This document shows, piece after piece, positions 1 through 7,445 of a DNA stretch of 64,000 bases. Origin of the DNA: Brevibacillus agri (GTDB lineage Bacteria; Bacillota; Bacilli; Brevibacillales; Brevibacillaceae). Each line of letters begins with the position of its first letter. The stretch's first letter is position 1. The notes beneath the pieces are model-generated. The model did no database searches and had not been told where the DNA came from. It was given only the letters and a program-made list of their open reading frames with translations. The stretch is taken from NCBI RefSeq assembly GCF_004117055.1, contig NZ_CP026363.1:1527001-1591000 (forward strand), in the 5' to 3' direction. The translations under genes were made by a program, and so were the position numbers.

Positions 1-356
1 GTAAACTGATCTGCACCAGGGATGTCATGGTAACGGTCCTCACAGCCCAATCCGATGACGAGCCAATCGTACGAGAGGGCGTCCCCGTTCGCAAAGTTGA
101 CGACCTGCTCGTCCAAATCCACTGCGGTAACTTCGCCGTATTTGACGGTCAGGCGAGGATCGCTTGGAAAATTGACCCGCAAGTGGGCTTCCGGCGTAGT
201 GCCCGCGGCCAGAGCGTAGTACTCTGTTTTCAGGCCGTGAAACGGCATACGGTCCACAAGGGTAATAAACACGTCGTCTGGTAAATCAGGGGACAGGACT
301 CGCTCGATAATACGAAGACCCCCGTATCCTCCACCAAGGATCACAAGTCGTTTCAT
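1..356 (-). CDS. yutJ: NAD(P)/FAD-dependent oxidoreductase, type II NADH dehydrogenase-like (partial, C-terminus outside window)
   Basis: Only the first about 118 codons are present, reading leftwards out of the window. The translation opens MKRLVILGGGYGGLRI, a Rossmann FAD-binding GxGxxG signature at residues 8-13, and continues with a second sheet and a helix carrying DYDWLVIGLG-like spacing typical of type II NADH dehydrogenases. The start at 356 follows an AAAGGAC ribosome site. Next door, in divergent orientation, lies a DUF1450 (YuzB-like) gene, the same pairing as yutJ-yuzB in Bacillus. The family transfers electrons from NAD(P)H to quinone at the inner membrane face; whether this paralogue does so is unproven. 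A second, full-length relative lies at 14972-16162. Confidence 0.8.
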   Translation of the reverse strand, partial: MKRLVILGGGYGGLRIIERVLSPDLPDDVFITLVDRMPFHGLKTEYYALAAGTTPEAHLRVNFPSDPRLTVKYGEVTAVDLDEQVVNFANGDALSYDWLVIGLGCEDRYHDIPGADQF

Positions 357-529
357 AGAAGGTCTAGTCCTTTCTTATGTCCGTTTTTTACAGCACCCAT
401 TCTATTTTTAGTCTCTTTCCGTAAAAATGCAAGCAGAATCTTTTTCCCGTTTTCTCCGCTGGATTTTTGGAAAAGTCGCGGTACAATAAAGTACGTGACG
501 ATGTCGGTATAATCGGTAGGTGAACATAG

Positions 530-793
530 ATGAAACCATTGGTAGAATTTTGCGCGAGCAACGTTTCTTCCTACACGCAGCCCGTCGTAGATGCGCTGGA
601 AAACGACCCCGAGCTGGATGTGGATGTTCTCGAATACGGCTGTCTTGGCTACTGCGGAGAATGCTACATGGAGCCGTTCGCACTGGTGAACGGCAAACTG
701 TTGAAAGCTCCGTCAGCCGATGAATTGCTTGCGAAAATCAAGCACTGCTTGCGCGAGGAAGAAGAGATGCTGGACGCAGATTTTCCTCTGTAA
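530..793 (+). CDS. yuzB: DUF1450 family small protein (YuzB-like)
   Basis: An 87-residue acidic protein with three cysteines in CLGYCGEC at residues 38-45 and one at residue 8 (EFCASN), the pattern of the DUF1450/YuzB family, which has a thioredoxin-like or ferredoxin-like look but no proven function. The start has an AGGTGA ribosome site about eight bases upstream. It diverges from the yutJ-like gene at 1-356, a conserved arrangement in Bacillales that hints at a redox partner role (inference). A second family member is encoded at 41171-41401. A terminator follows at 860-894. Confidence 0.85.
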   Translation: MKPLVEFCASNVSSYTQPVVDALENDPELDVDVLEYGCLGYCGECYMEPFALVNGKLLKAPSADELLAKIKHCLREEEEMLDADFPL

Positions 794-859
794 GCTGTTT
801 TCTTAGGATGTTCATTGAGGCCCGCGAACAAACGCGTGTGCCCGGAAAATAAAAAAAGA

Positions 860-895
860 AGCTGATGCCTGTTGGTGGCGGGCATCAGCTTTTTG
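860..895. terminator. Bidirectional rho-independent terminator
   Basis: Perfect 10-bp arms AGCTGATGCC (860-869) and GGCATCAGCT (881-890), flanked by an A-run on the left and TTTT on the right. It lies between the convergent DUF1450 gene and mqnE and can serve both. Confidence 0.85.
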
Positions 896-901
896 GCGTT
901 T

Positions 902-2005
902 TTAATGTTCTTTGATGACGTTGTAGAAGGTGTCGCGTTCCAGGGCGCGTTTGCCAGCGCCTTTAATCAGCCAGACCAGTTCATCGACAGTCAGTGCCTG
1001 CTGGGTGAGGGCCCCTGCCGAGTGACTGATGCGCTCCTCGATCAACGTACCGTGCGCATCGGAAATTCCCATCGTCAGCGAAAGCTGGGTCAACTGTGTC
1101 CCAATATTAATGAAGTAAGCCTTGATGTGCTGGAAGTTATCCAGCATGAGGCGGCTGATCGCCATCGTTTTCAGGTCGTCGATCGCGGAGTTGCGGCGCT
1201 TGATTCCGGCCGTTGCCTTGATCGGCTGAACGGCGAGCGGGATGAAGACCATGAAGCCGTTCGTCTCGTCTTGCAGCTCGCGCAGGCGCAGCATGTGAAT
1301 GACGCGCTCTTCCAACGTTTCGATGGAGCCGTAGAGCATGGTCGTATGTGTTTTCAAGCCCAGTTCGTGAGCGGTGCGGTGAACTTGCAAGTACATGTCT
1401 GTGCTCGCCTTTTCCGGGCTCATTTTCATGCGGTAGCGCTCAGTCAAAATCTCGGCGCCGCCGCCCGTCAACGTTTCCAGTCCGGCTTTTGTCAGCTCCT
1501 GCAATACTTCGCGAATGGAGAGGCCAGAGATGCGGGAGAAGAACTCGATTTCAGCCCCGGTGTACGCTTTGATGGTGACATCGGGATAAGCCTGCTTCAA
1601 AATGCGAACGTTGTCCACGTAGTATTCGAACGGCTTGTGCTGATTGTGGCCGCCTACGATGTGAAATTCACGGATACCCGGATGGAAGCGGGTTTCTACA
1701 TAATGAAGCAACTCTTCCTTGTTCATTGTGTAAGCACCCTCGTCGCCTTCATCGCGACGGAATCCGCAAAATCTACAGTGAGCTTCGCAAACGTTTGTCG
1801 GGTTAATGTAGAGATTTTGCAAAAAGTAAACCTTATCTTCGTTTTTGCGATAATTGACAATGTTTGCCAATTGTCCAATCGTCAGGAGATCGTTGGAGTT
1901 AAACAGAGTAACGCCGTCTTCCAAAGTCAGGCGTTCACCGTGCAAGACTTTTTCCGCGATTCCGGCGAGTGATTTGTCTTGGATGGCAATCGTATCAAGC
2001 GCCAT
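902..2005 (-). CDS. mqnE: Aminofutalosine synthase MqnE (radical SAM)
   Basis: A 367-residue radical SAM enzyme of the futalosine route to menaquinone. MqnE joins the enolpyruvyl group of 3-[(1-carboxyvinyl)oxy]benzoate to the adenosyl radical to give aminofutalosine. The iron-sulfur motif CEAHCRFC sits near residue 75, followed by HIVGGHNQ and IKAYTGAEI blocks characteristic of MqnE rather than MqnC. The start at 2005 has an AAAGGAAG ribosome site; a longer in-frame reading to 2074 has no ribosome site and was rejected. A consensus promoter lies 130 bases upstream (2141-2169). The other mqn genes are not in the window, so the pathway is scattered in this genome. Confidence 0.9.
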   Translation of the reverse strand: MALDTIAIQDKSLAGIAEKVLHGERLTLEDGVTLFNSNDLLTIGQLANIVNYRKNEDKVYFLQNLYINPTNVCEAHCRFCGFRRDEGDEGAYTMNKEELLHYVETRFHPGIREFHIVGGHNQHKPFEYYVDNVRILKQAYPDVTIKAYTGAEIEFFSRISGLSIREVLQELTKAGLETLTGGGAEILTERYRMKMSPEKASTDMYLQVHRTAHELGLKTHTTMLYGSIETLEERVIHMLRLRELQDETNGFMVFIPLAVQPIKATAGIKRRNSAIDDLKTMAISRLMLDNFQHIKAYFINIGTQLTQLSLTMGISDAHGTLIEERISHSAGALTQQALTVDELVWLIKGAGKRALERDTFYNVIKEH

Positions 2006-2140
2006 TCCAAACACTTCCTTTCTAGATCGAATGGTAAGGGATAAGAGCTGTACATCCAGGCCATACCCACTCAAAAACGTTCCTTGGGGGTGGAGAAAGC
2101 TCTAAGAAAAAGGGAAAATCTCGGGCAACAAGGCATCTAT

Positions 2141-2169
2141 ATTATAAACCTGTTAGTATGTACGAACAA
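2141..2169 (-). promoter_or_regulatory. SigA-type promoter for mqnE
   Basis: Read on the minus strand: TTGTTC (2169-2164), a 17-base spacer, then TATAAT (2146-2141). The predicted start near 2134 gives a leader of about 130 bases before the mqnE start. The rest of the 2006-2328 gap holds only the leader and the region before the Spo0E-like gene; no other gene was seen there. Confidence 0.7.
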
Positions 2170-2328
2170 TAACATAAGTTCTCCAACTCTCTCTTGTAAA
2201 ATTCTAACATTTATCGCCATTTTTTTGCGGGAATTTTGGGGAATGTGGGAAATTTTGTTTGCGAAATCATAGCCGTTCTTGTAAAATATAGTAAGAAAGC
2301 CTGATCTACTATTAGGAGGAGCTTCAGC

Positions 2329-2547
2329 ATGAGGGACGTTTTGCTCGAAAAAATCGAACTCCTTCGACAGCGTATGGTAAATATGGGGTTAGAGTTTGGG
2401 TTGGATCATCCAGAAGTCCTAGAATACAGTATGCAAATTGATCAACTACACAACGAACTGAACCAGATAGATCATAATCTGTCTAAGGCAGGCCGAAAGA
2501 AGACGTATCGTTTTTATTTGACCGAGAACAATGCTTTTTTTGCATAA
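2329..2547 (+). CDS. Spo0E-like aspartyl-phosphate phosphatase
   Basis: A 72-residue two-helix protein. The Spo0E family signature SxxxD (SQELD in the prototypes) is visible as SMQID near residue 36, inside a helical hairpin. Family members dephosphorylate Spo0A~P and so delay sporulation. The start follows AGGAGGAGC at about eight bases. The gene stands alone with its own terminator at 2546-2569, overlapping the stop region. This supports a sporulating host; which phospho-response regulator is the target cannot be told from sequence. Confidence 0.75.
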   Translation: MRDVLLEKIELLRQRMVNMGLEFGLDHPEVLEYSMQIDQLHNELNQIDHNLSKAGRKKTYRFYLTENNAFFA

Positions 2548-2569
2548 GGAGGGGGAGCCCCTCTTTTTT
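2546..2569 (+). terminator. Rho-independent terminator after the Spo0E-like gene
   Basis: A stem AAG(G)AGGGG with CCCCTCTT, loop GAG, followed by a run of T; it begins at the stop codon. Confidence 0.75.
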
Positions 2570-2691
2570 GTTTTGCCTGGGAGGCGGTATGAGCGCCCGA
2601 AGTGCAGGGGAACCTTGTGAGAAAGGTTGCTTCTTTTGTATACTGAACATATAGAAAGTGTAAAGGTAGCCTGCAAAGGAGGGAGTCAAGC

Positions 2692-3051
2692 ATGATTACA
2701 TTGACAGAGAGAGCCAGCCTGAAAGTAAAGGAAATGTTGGCGGCAGAAAATAAACCCGGATTGTTTTTGCGGGTAGGCGTCCGACCAGGCGGATGCAGCG
2801 GCTTCACCTATGGAATGGGCTGGGATCAGGAAATGAAGGAAGGCGACGTCACCTTCGAACAGCATGGCGTGAAAATTGTTGTCGACAAGGACAGTTACCT
2901 ATACATTAAAGGAACCGAAATTGACTTCAAGGAATCCATGATGGGCGGAGGCTTTTCCATCGAGAATCCGAATGCGATTGCTTCCTGCGGCTGTGGCTCG
3001 TCGTTCAAGACGGCGCTGGCTGAGGGCAAGGCGGAGAAGTGCGACGACTAA
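2692..3051 (+). CDS. yutM: HesB/IscA-family iron-sulfur cluster assembly accessory protein
   Basis: A 119-residue A-type carrier that receives Fe-S clusters from the assembly scaffold and passes them to apoproteins in the cytoplasm. The three metal-binding cysteines are visible: one in GGCSGF (residue 35) and two in SCGCGSS (residues 102 and 104). Length matches the family. The start has an AAGGAGGG ribosome site. It stands alone, followed by a stem-loop terminator. In Bacillus subtilis the relative (yutM) lies in the same chromosomal neighbourhood as the yut/yum/yui genes found here. Confidence 0.9.
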   Translation: MITLTERASLKVKEMLAAENKPGLFLRVGVRPGGCSGFTYGMGWDQEMKEGDVTFEQHGVKIVVDKDSYLYIKGTEIDFKESMMGGGFSIENPNAIASCGCGSSFKTALAEGKAEKCDD

Positions 3052-3086
3052 GCTGTCCTGGACAGGATGAATAGCAAGAAGATCAG

Positions 3087-3134
3087 ACCTCTTTGGCTTG
3101 TGCACGCTCGATGCACAGGTCAGGGAGGTTTTTT
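3087..3134 (+). terminator. Terminator-like stem after the HesB gene
   Basis: Nested arms ACCTC/GAGGT and CTTGTGC/GCACAGG followed by six T residues. Confidence 0.6.
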
Positions 3135-3194
3135 GGTTTCCTGTCACAAAATGACCGCTTTGTTTGTTATATGTGTCAATTGGAGGTGAGAGGG

Positions 3195-3779
3195 TTGGAT
3201 CGTAACGAGATCGAGCAAGTAGTAAAGGAGGTCAGAGCCGGGGATATTGACCAGTTTGGCATCATCATCGACGCGATGCAAAGGCAGCTTTTCGTCTACT
3301 GCTACCACATGCTGGGACATCGCCAGGAAGCGGAGGATGCCGTCCAGGAAGTTTTCCTGAAAGCGTACGAGCAATTGGACAGCTATCGGCAGACCGTCTC
3401 TTTTTCCGCCTGGCTGTACAAGATCGCCTACCATCATTGCGTCAACGTGTTAAACCGGGCGAAACGCGGGCGTATCCTCACTTTGCTGCGCGCCGGGATG
3501 CAGACGTTCAGCAAGCATGAGGGCGAGAAGAAAGTCGAAGACACCGAGTATGTGAGCACCCCTCTTCACATGGCGGTATCCAAGCTGTCAGCGAGTGAGC
3601 GCAACCTGCTGATTTTGCGCGTCGTCGAGGAATACAGCTACGACGAGCTGGCCGCTTTGTTCGATACAAAGCCTGCCACGCTGCGAAAGCAGTATGAGCG
3701 AATTGTGAAAAAGTGCAAATCCTACATGCTCGTAAGTGAAGGCGGTGATAGTCATGACACGATCTCAGCAACAAGGTGA
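3195..3779 (+). CDS. ECF-type RNA polymerase sigma factor
   Basis: A 194-residue sigma-70 family protein with only regions 2 and 4. Region 2 is around residues 25-75 (YCYHMLGHRQEAEDAVQE, then FLKAYEQLD) and region 4 around residues 130-180 (LSASERNLLILRVVEEYS). The TTG start at 3195 is chosen because GGAGGTGA lies five bases upstream; the frame is open to 3093 but without a ribosome site. It overlaps the next gene by 26 bases, so the pair is translationally coupled. The partner is a single-span membrane protein, which is the usual ECF and anti-sigma layout. The signal it answers to is not apparent. Confidence 0.85.
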   Translation: MDRNEIEQVVKEVRAGDIDQFGIIIDAMQRQLFVYCYHMLGHRQEAEDAVQEVFLKAYEQLDSYRQTVSFSAWLYKIAYHHCVNVLNRAKRGRILTLLRAGMQTFSKHEGEKKVEDTEYVSTPLHMAVSKLSASERNLLILRVVEEYSYDELAALFDTKPATLRKQYERIVKKCKSYMLVSEGGDSHDTISATR

Positions 3780-4656
3780 GTGGAAGCAGCAACTGATGGA
3801 AGCAGCAGACGATGATTTCGATGTCAAAAATCGGGTCCTTCAAAAAATCAAAGAACGTAACCAAAAAACGCGGGAGGTTCCTATGAAAAAAAGAATCGGA
3901 TTGATTGTGGCAGTTATTCTCGCCTTTGGGGTGACATCCGCTTATGCGGCGATGAAAGTGTACGATCTGAAAAACGAGCAGGGCGAAGTCGTCGTGAAGG
4001 TGGAGCAAACAGAGAACAAAACGGAAGTCAACGAAGAGAAAAAATCCAAATTCGATCAGGCGCGCGATACGCTCAAACCGGGAGAGAGTGCGGCGATCTA
4101 CATACCAGGGCCAGACAACCCGGACAAACGAGTATTTTTTACACGCATTCCCGTGATTCATGAGACGACGTCTGCCCTGCAACAAGAAACCGGAAGCTTC
4201 TATGCCTTCCCGGAGAGCCTCGCGGGCGGGTACCGGTTTGCAACCGGAGTGGTCAATTATTCGTTCAACCATCGCCAGCCGGAATTGTTCGAAGACATGT
4301 ACAAGGAAGCAGAGCAGGGCAAAAAAGACTTCGTGGTTCGCAAAGTCTCCCCCGAGCCGCGCATTGATTCCGTCGCGACCGAGTACAACGGAACGAAAGG
4401 CAAGGTCACGGTCGTCATTACGAACTTCGACCGGATGCAGTACATCACGGAGGAAGCGGGACCGGATGAAACCGTGGAAAAAGTGAGCGTACAGAAAAAA
4501 GAAGCGCTGTATGTCGCAAACAAGCTTCCAGACGGCACGGATATGCGCACCGTGAAGTTTTACAACGACAACAGCAAGCTGCTTTTCGAGGTGAGCACGA
4601 AGACCGCAGCGATTACAAAAGAGGAATTGCTCGCGATTGCCGAAAAGCTGAATTAG
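3754..4656 (+). CDS. Single-span membrane protein, probable anti-sigma partner of the ECF factor
   Basis: A 300-residue protein with about 45 cytoplasmic residues, one membrane segment (GLIVAVILAFGVTSAYA, about residues 50-66) and a large outside domain ending in a strand-rich region that resembles DUF4367-type modules. The ATG at 3754 follows GGCGGTGA; an upstream GTG (3736) lacks a site. The overlap with the sigma gene and the topology point to an anti-sigma or sensor role, but no zinc-binding anti-sigma motif (HxxxCxxC) is present, so the mechanism is unknown. A strong terminator follows. Confidence 0.65.
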   Translation: MTRSQQQGEWKQQLMEAADDDFDVKNRVLQKIKERNQKTREVPMKKRIGLIVAVILAFGVTSAYAAMKVYDLKNEQGEVVVKVEQTENKTEVNEEKKSKFDQARDTLKPGESAAIYIPGPDNPDKRVFFTRIPVIHETTSALQQETGSFYAFPESLAGGYRFATGVVNYSFNHRQPELFEDMYKEAEQGKKDFVVRKVSPEPRIDSVATEYNGTKGKVTVVITNFDRMQYITEEAGPDETVEKVSVQKKEALYVANKLPDGTDMRTVKFYNDNSKLLFEVSTKTAAITKEELLAIAEKLN

Positions 4657-4672
4657 CGATAAGCGCTGCGCG

Positions 4673-4703
4673 AAAGCCCGACACCTGGTGTTGGGCTTTT
4701 TTT
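4673..4703 (+). terminator. Terminator of the sigma/anti-sigma operon
   Basis: Arms AAAGCCCGACACC and GGTGTTGGGCTTT followed by T residues. Confidence 0.85.
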
Positions 4704-4854
4704 CGGTCGAAAAGGAAAGAAAGGTGGATTTTCCAGCAATTTGTAACAAACAGCCGAGCCTGTGCGTACTAACCAAAGGCAGCAGCGCAACAAAAAGCCG
4801 CGGACTCGTTGCTTTTTCCAATGAGCGAATATCGTATCGTAAGGAGTGAATCGT

Positions 4855-6342
4855 GTGGCGGAATGGTCACAAGAGCAAAAAGCGTTGCAGTGGTTGCTGC
4901 TGGGGGCGTTCGCAATCGGCTGTTTGGGGGATCTTTTGTTTTACGGCAAGGAGTTTGGCATCTCGTATTTGCTGTTTGTCATCGCGATGTATGCGCTGTA
5001 CGGCTGGCAGGCCAGGCGGCACGGGCAACTAAGCTTTTCGCGAAAGCATGTGTACGGGTGGCTGCTGACGGTGCCGATTGTCCTGCTGGCGCTGTCCTTC
5101 GCCCTGTTTTCCAACGAATATTTTCAATTGTTCAACTTTGTTCTCGTGCCGATTTTGTTCGTGCTCCAGACGATGTTGCTCACGGGGCGGCACAAGGCGA
5201 AGTGGTACGAGCTTGGCTTTGTGGGCGAGTTATTGGAAACGCTGTTTTACTTCACGCTCAAGCATACGCGCCTGCCCTTTGCCTTGACGAGAGAATGGCT
5301 CAAGGCGCGGATGAATCAGGAGAAGTACGGCGTGCTGAAAAAAGTGATGATCGGGGTAGGAATCTCGCTGCCGATTTTGCTCGTCGTGCTGACGCTGTTG
5401 TCGCAAGCAGATCAGGTGTTTGGGCATTTTTTGCACGAAATTCCGAACAGGATGATTGACCTGGATGCGGTAGAAGGCGCCTTTCGCCTGTTTTTGATCG
5501 GGCTTGTGACGCTGCTCGTATTCGGCTACCTGTACTCGCTTTTTGGCAAAAGGGAGGAAGCTGTAGAAATTCCGCTGCCGCCAAAAGAGGGCAAGCTGGT
5601 CTGGGACGGCGTGATTTTGGTGACGGTTCTGGCGATGATTGATTTGGTGTACGCCGCGTTTACATATGTCCAGATTTCGTATTTGTTCAGCGGAGCCAAA
5701 GCGGCGCTCCCGGACGGCCTGACCTATGCCGAGTACGCCAAAAACGGCTTCAATGAGCTGGTGACGGTAACGGTGATTAATTTTTTGATCCTGCTCTGCA
5801 CCATGCACCTGGTTTCGCGGGCCAAGCGGCTGCTGTACCGGGTCGTGCAGGTGCTGCTCACTGTGTTGACGGTATGCACGAGCTTCATGCTCTTTTCCGC
5901 CTATTTTCGGCTGTCGCTGTATGAGGAGGCGTACGGTTACACGCATAGCCGTCTGCTCGCGCACATCTTCATGATCTTTTTGCTGATCTTGTTCGCGATC
6001 GCCTTGTGCAAAATTTGGCGGCATACGTTTTCGCTCATCAAGTATTATGCGGTGGTGTCGCTCGTGAGCTACGTGCTGCTCAACTACATCAACATGGACG
6101 TCATCATCGCCAAAAACAACATGGAGCGCTACTATGCCACGAAAAGTATCGACGTCGAGTATTTGGGCAGGCTGTCGTACGATGTGGTTCCGTATTTGCT
6201 GGAACTGAAGGCGGACGAATCGCTGCGCGAGGACGTCGCGTATTATTTGGAAAACATGCGGGAGGAATTGCAGGCAGAGGCGAGCTGGCAGTCGTTCAAC
6301 CTGTCGAAGTATCGGGCAAGGCAGCAATTGCAGTTGCCGTAG
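4855..6342 (+). CDS. DUF4173-type polytopic membrane protein
   Basis: A 495-residue protein with about twelve hydrophobic segments and the C-terminal signature LYEEAYGYTHSRLLAHIFMI (about residues 355-375) typical of DUF4173/DUF4153 membrane proteins. GTG 4855 is preferred because AAGGAG ends nine bases before it; the GTG at 4846 overlaps that site. Many relatives are encoded beside transcription regulators or stress genes; no function is established. It is a single-gene unit between terminators. Confidence 0.7.
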   Translation: MAEWSQEQKALQWLLLGAFAIGCLGDLLFYGKEFGISYLLFVIAMYALYGWQARRHGQLSFSRKHVYGWLLTVPIVLLALSFALFSNEYFQLFNFVLVPILFVLQTMLLTGRHKAKWYELGFVGELLETLFYFTLKHTRLPFALTREWLKARMNQEKYGVLKKVMIGVGISLPILLVVLTLLSQADQVFGHFLHEIPNRMIDLDAVEGAFRLFLIGLVTLLVFGYLYSLFGKREEAVEIPLPPKEGKLVWDGVILVTVLAMIDLVYAAFTYVQISYLFSGAKAALPDGLTYAEYAKNGFNELVTVTVINFLILLCTMHLVSRAKRLLYRVVQVLLTVLTVCTSFMLFSAYFRLSLYEEAYGYTHSRLLAHIFMIFLLILFAIALCKIWRHTFSLIKYYAVVSLVSYVLLNYINMDVIIAKNNMERYYATKSIDVEYLGRLSYDVVPYLLELKADESLREDVAYYLENMREELQAEASWQSFNLSKYRARQQLQLP

Positions 6343-6347
6343 GGAGT

Positions 6348-6384
6348 AAAGCGGAGACGGGTGAGGCTATCGTCTCCGCTTTTG
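6348..6384. terminator. Bidirectional terminator
   Basis: Arms AAAGCGGAGACG (6348-6359) and CGTCTCCGCTTT (6371-6382). It overlaps the end of the convergent minus-strand gene. Confidence 0.8.
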
Positions 6385-6915
6385 GCTGGACACATAAAAC
6401 ATAAGCAGTGCACCTGCGGCAGCAATGGCGGCTATCCAGCCGTACACGCCAAGCTGCCGCGTCCAGACGGAATCGGCCGGGCTGGTCGGAGCGGCACCGG
6501 CTCCCAGCACCTGCATGTCTTCTGCGGCATTCGCGAGCAAGGTAGTCCGGGTGCAAATGTTGGTCGCCAGATCGCTTCCCTCCCAATACGAAGCGTACAC
6601 GAGATAGTCGTCACCAGGCTGAAAAGCGATGCCGCATCCGCCGCCAACGCCGTCCGTGACGATGAGGACCTGTGTCTGGTCTACCCCTTTCCAGGCGGTC
6701 TGCACTTCAAACATAACGTCGTAGCCCCAGATGCCTGGCGAAGTCCAAAACGGAATCCAGTTGCGCCAGTTCGTGTGCTTGTTTACTTGCAGCACTTTTC
6801 CGGCGAAAACAGCGTCCGATCGCTCCAGTGCCGTCAGCGGATCAGGCGGGCGGGCGCAACTGCAAGCTGCGGTATGGTTGGCACGGTGGGCAGGTCCGAA
6901 TCTTTGGCCGCACAA
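6367..6915 (-). pseudogene. Exported CSCA-type protein with C-terminal membrane anchor, N-terminus apparently lost
   Basis: The body (from about residue 18) reads ACSCARPPDPLTALERSD, then FAGKVLQV, and ends with a membrane span YGWIAAIAAAGALLMFYV and basic SQKRRR tail. Relatives in Bacillales begin with a signal peptide directly before the CSC motif. Here the 17 codons before it are hydrophilic, start from a GTG with no ribosome site, and a stop codon (TAG) lies four codons further upstream; neither other frame offers a signal sequence. The likely reading is a gene that has lost its 5' end. It could still be an unusual intact gene if translation starts elsewhere. Confidence 0.5.
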
Positions 6916-7065
6916 TCGGCGCCTACAAGCATTTTCACGTCGGGCAAAAAGCGGACGAGAACGTCGGCCTGTTTGGCATCAGCCGTGGCTTGGGGACAGC
7001 CAGGTTGCCTGTCCGTCTTTTTTGCTTTCCGGAAATCACCGTCTATCGGATTAACCACGATTAGG

Positions 7066-7115
7066 AAAAGCCCTTCTCGCCGTCTACTCGACAAAGCAGC
7101 GGCGCAAGGGCTTTT
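7066..7115. terminator. Long terminator hairpin, probably for the 25-residue minus-strand ORF
   Basis: Arms AAAAGCCCTT plus CGCCG (7066-7083) pair with CGGCG plus AAGGGCTTTT (7099-7115). On the minus strand it follows the small ORF at 7134-7211 and ends in TTTT. Confidence 0.7.
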
Positions 7116-7133
7116 GTTCACGCTTTTTTTTGG

Positions 7134-7211
7134 TCAGCGATCAGCGGCGAGGCAGAGAAGTCCGAGGACCAGGTACTTGTTCTTGCTGTTGGCGATAGCC
7201 GGGTTGTTCAT
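7134..7211 (-). CDS. Very small hydrophobic peptide, 25 residues
   Basis: The peptide is MNNPAIANSKNKY followed by LVLGLLCLAADR. An ideal AAGGAGG ribosome site lies eight bases before the ATG, and a strong terminator follows within 20 bases, so this is a complete small expression unit and not a random frame. The hydrophobic C-terminal half suggests membrane association. No family is recognised. It lies between the decayed gene ending at 6915 and the divergent putative regulator at 7446. Confidence 0.5.
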   Translation of the reverse strand: MNNPAIANSKNKYLVLGLLCLAADR

Positions 7212-7389
7212 CGTAAGGCCTCCTTGATAGCGTTTTCATTGTTGGGTGGGCAAATGGCGGGACATGACCGTCTCAGGCGACAGGGGAGCGCGTTCCTCCT
7301 TTCTGAAAACTATTTTTAGACACTTTATAGACGTTTTCTGAAAATAACTTTACGCCATCGTTTTGTGTATTGCAAGTCTTTTCGAAATA

Positions 7390-7418
7390 TTTTCAAAGGA
7401 GCGTAAATCTCCTATAAT
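7390..7418 (+). promoter_or_regulatory. Promoter of the putative regulator, with upstream direct repeat
   Basis: TTTTCA (7390-7395), 17-base spacer, TATAAT (7413-7418). A direct repeat TTTCTGAAAA occurs upstream near 7300 and 7334 and might be an operator (inference). A GGAG/CTCC hairpin lies in the spacer. Confidence 0.55.
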
Positions 7419-7445
7419 GACAAAAGAGTGAAAGGAGGAATCTTG

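Noticed and set aside
872..1972. A 366-codon plus-strand frame opposite mqnE
   Set aside because: It is the antisense shadow of a clear radical SAM gene, has no ribosome site, and its protein shows no family pattern.
3736..3753. GTG start for the anti-sigma-like gene
   Set aside because: No ribosome site before it; ATG 3754 has GGCGGTGA at suitable spacing.
6828..7064. A 78-codon plus-strand frame ending at the terminator at 7066
   Set aside because: No ribosome site, no family resemblance, and the terminator is better explained by the minus-strand small ORF.
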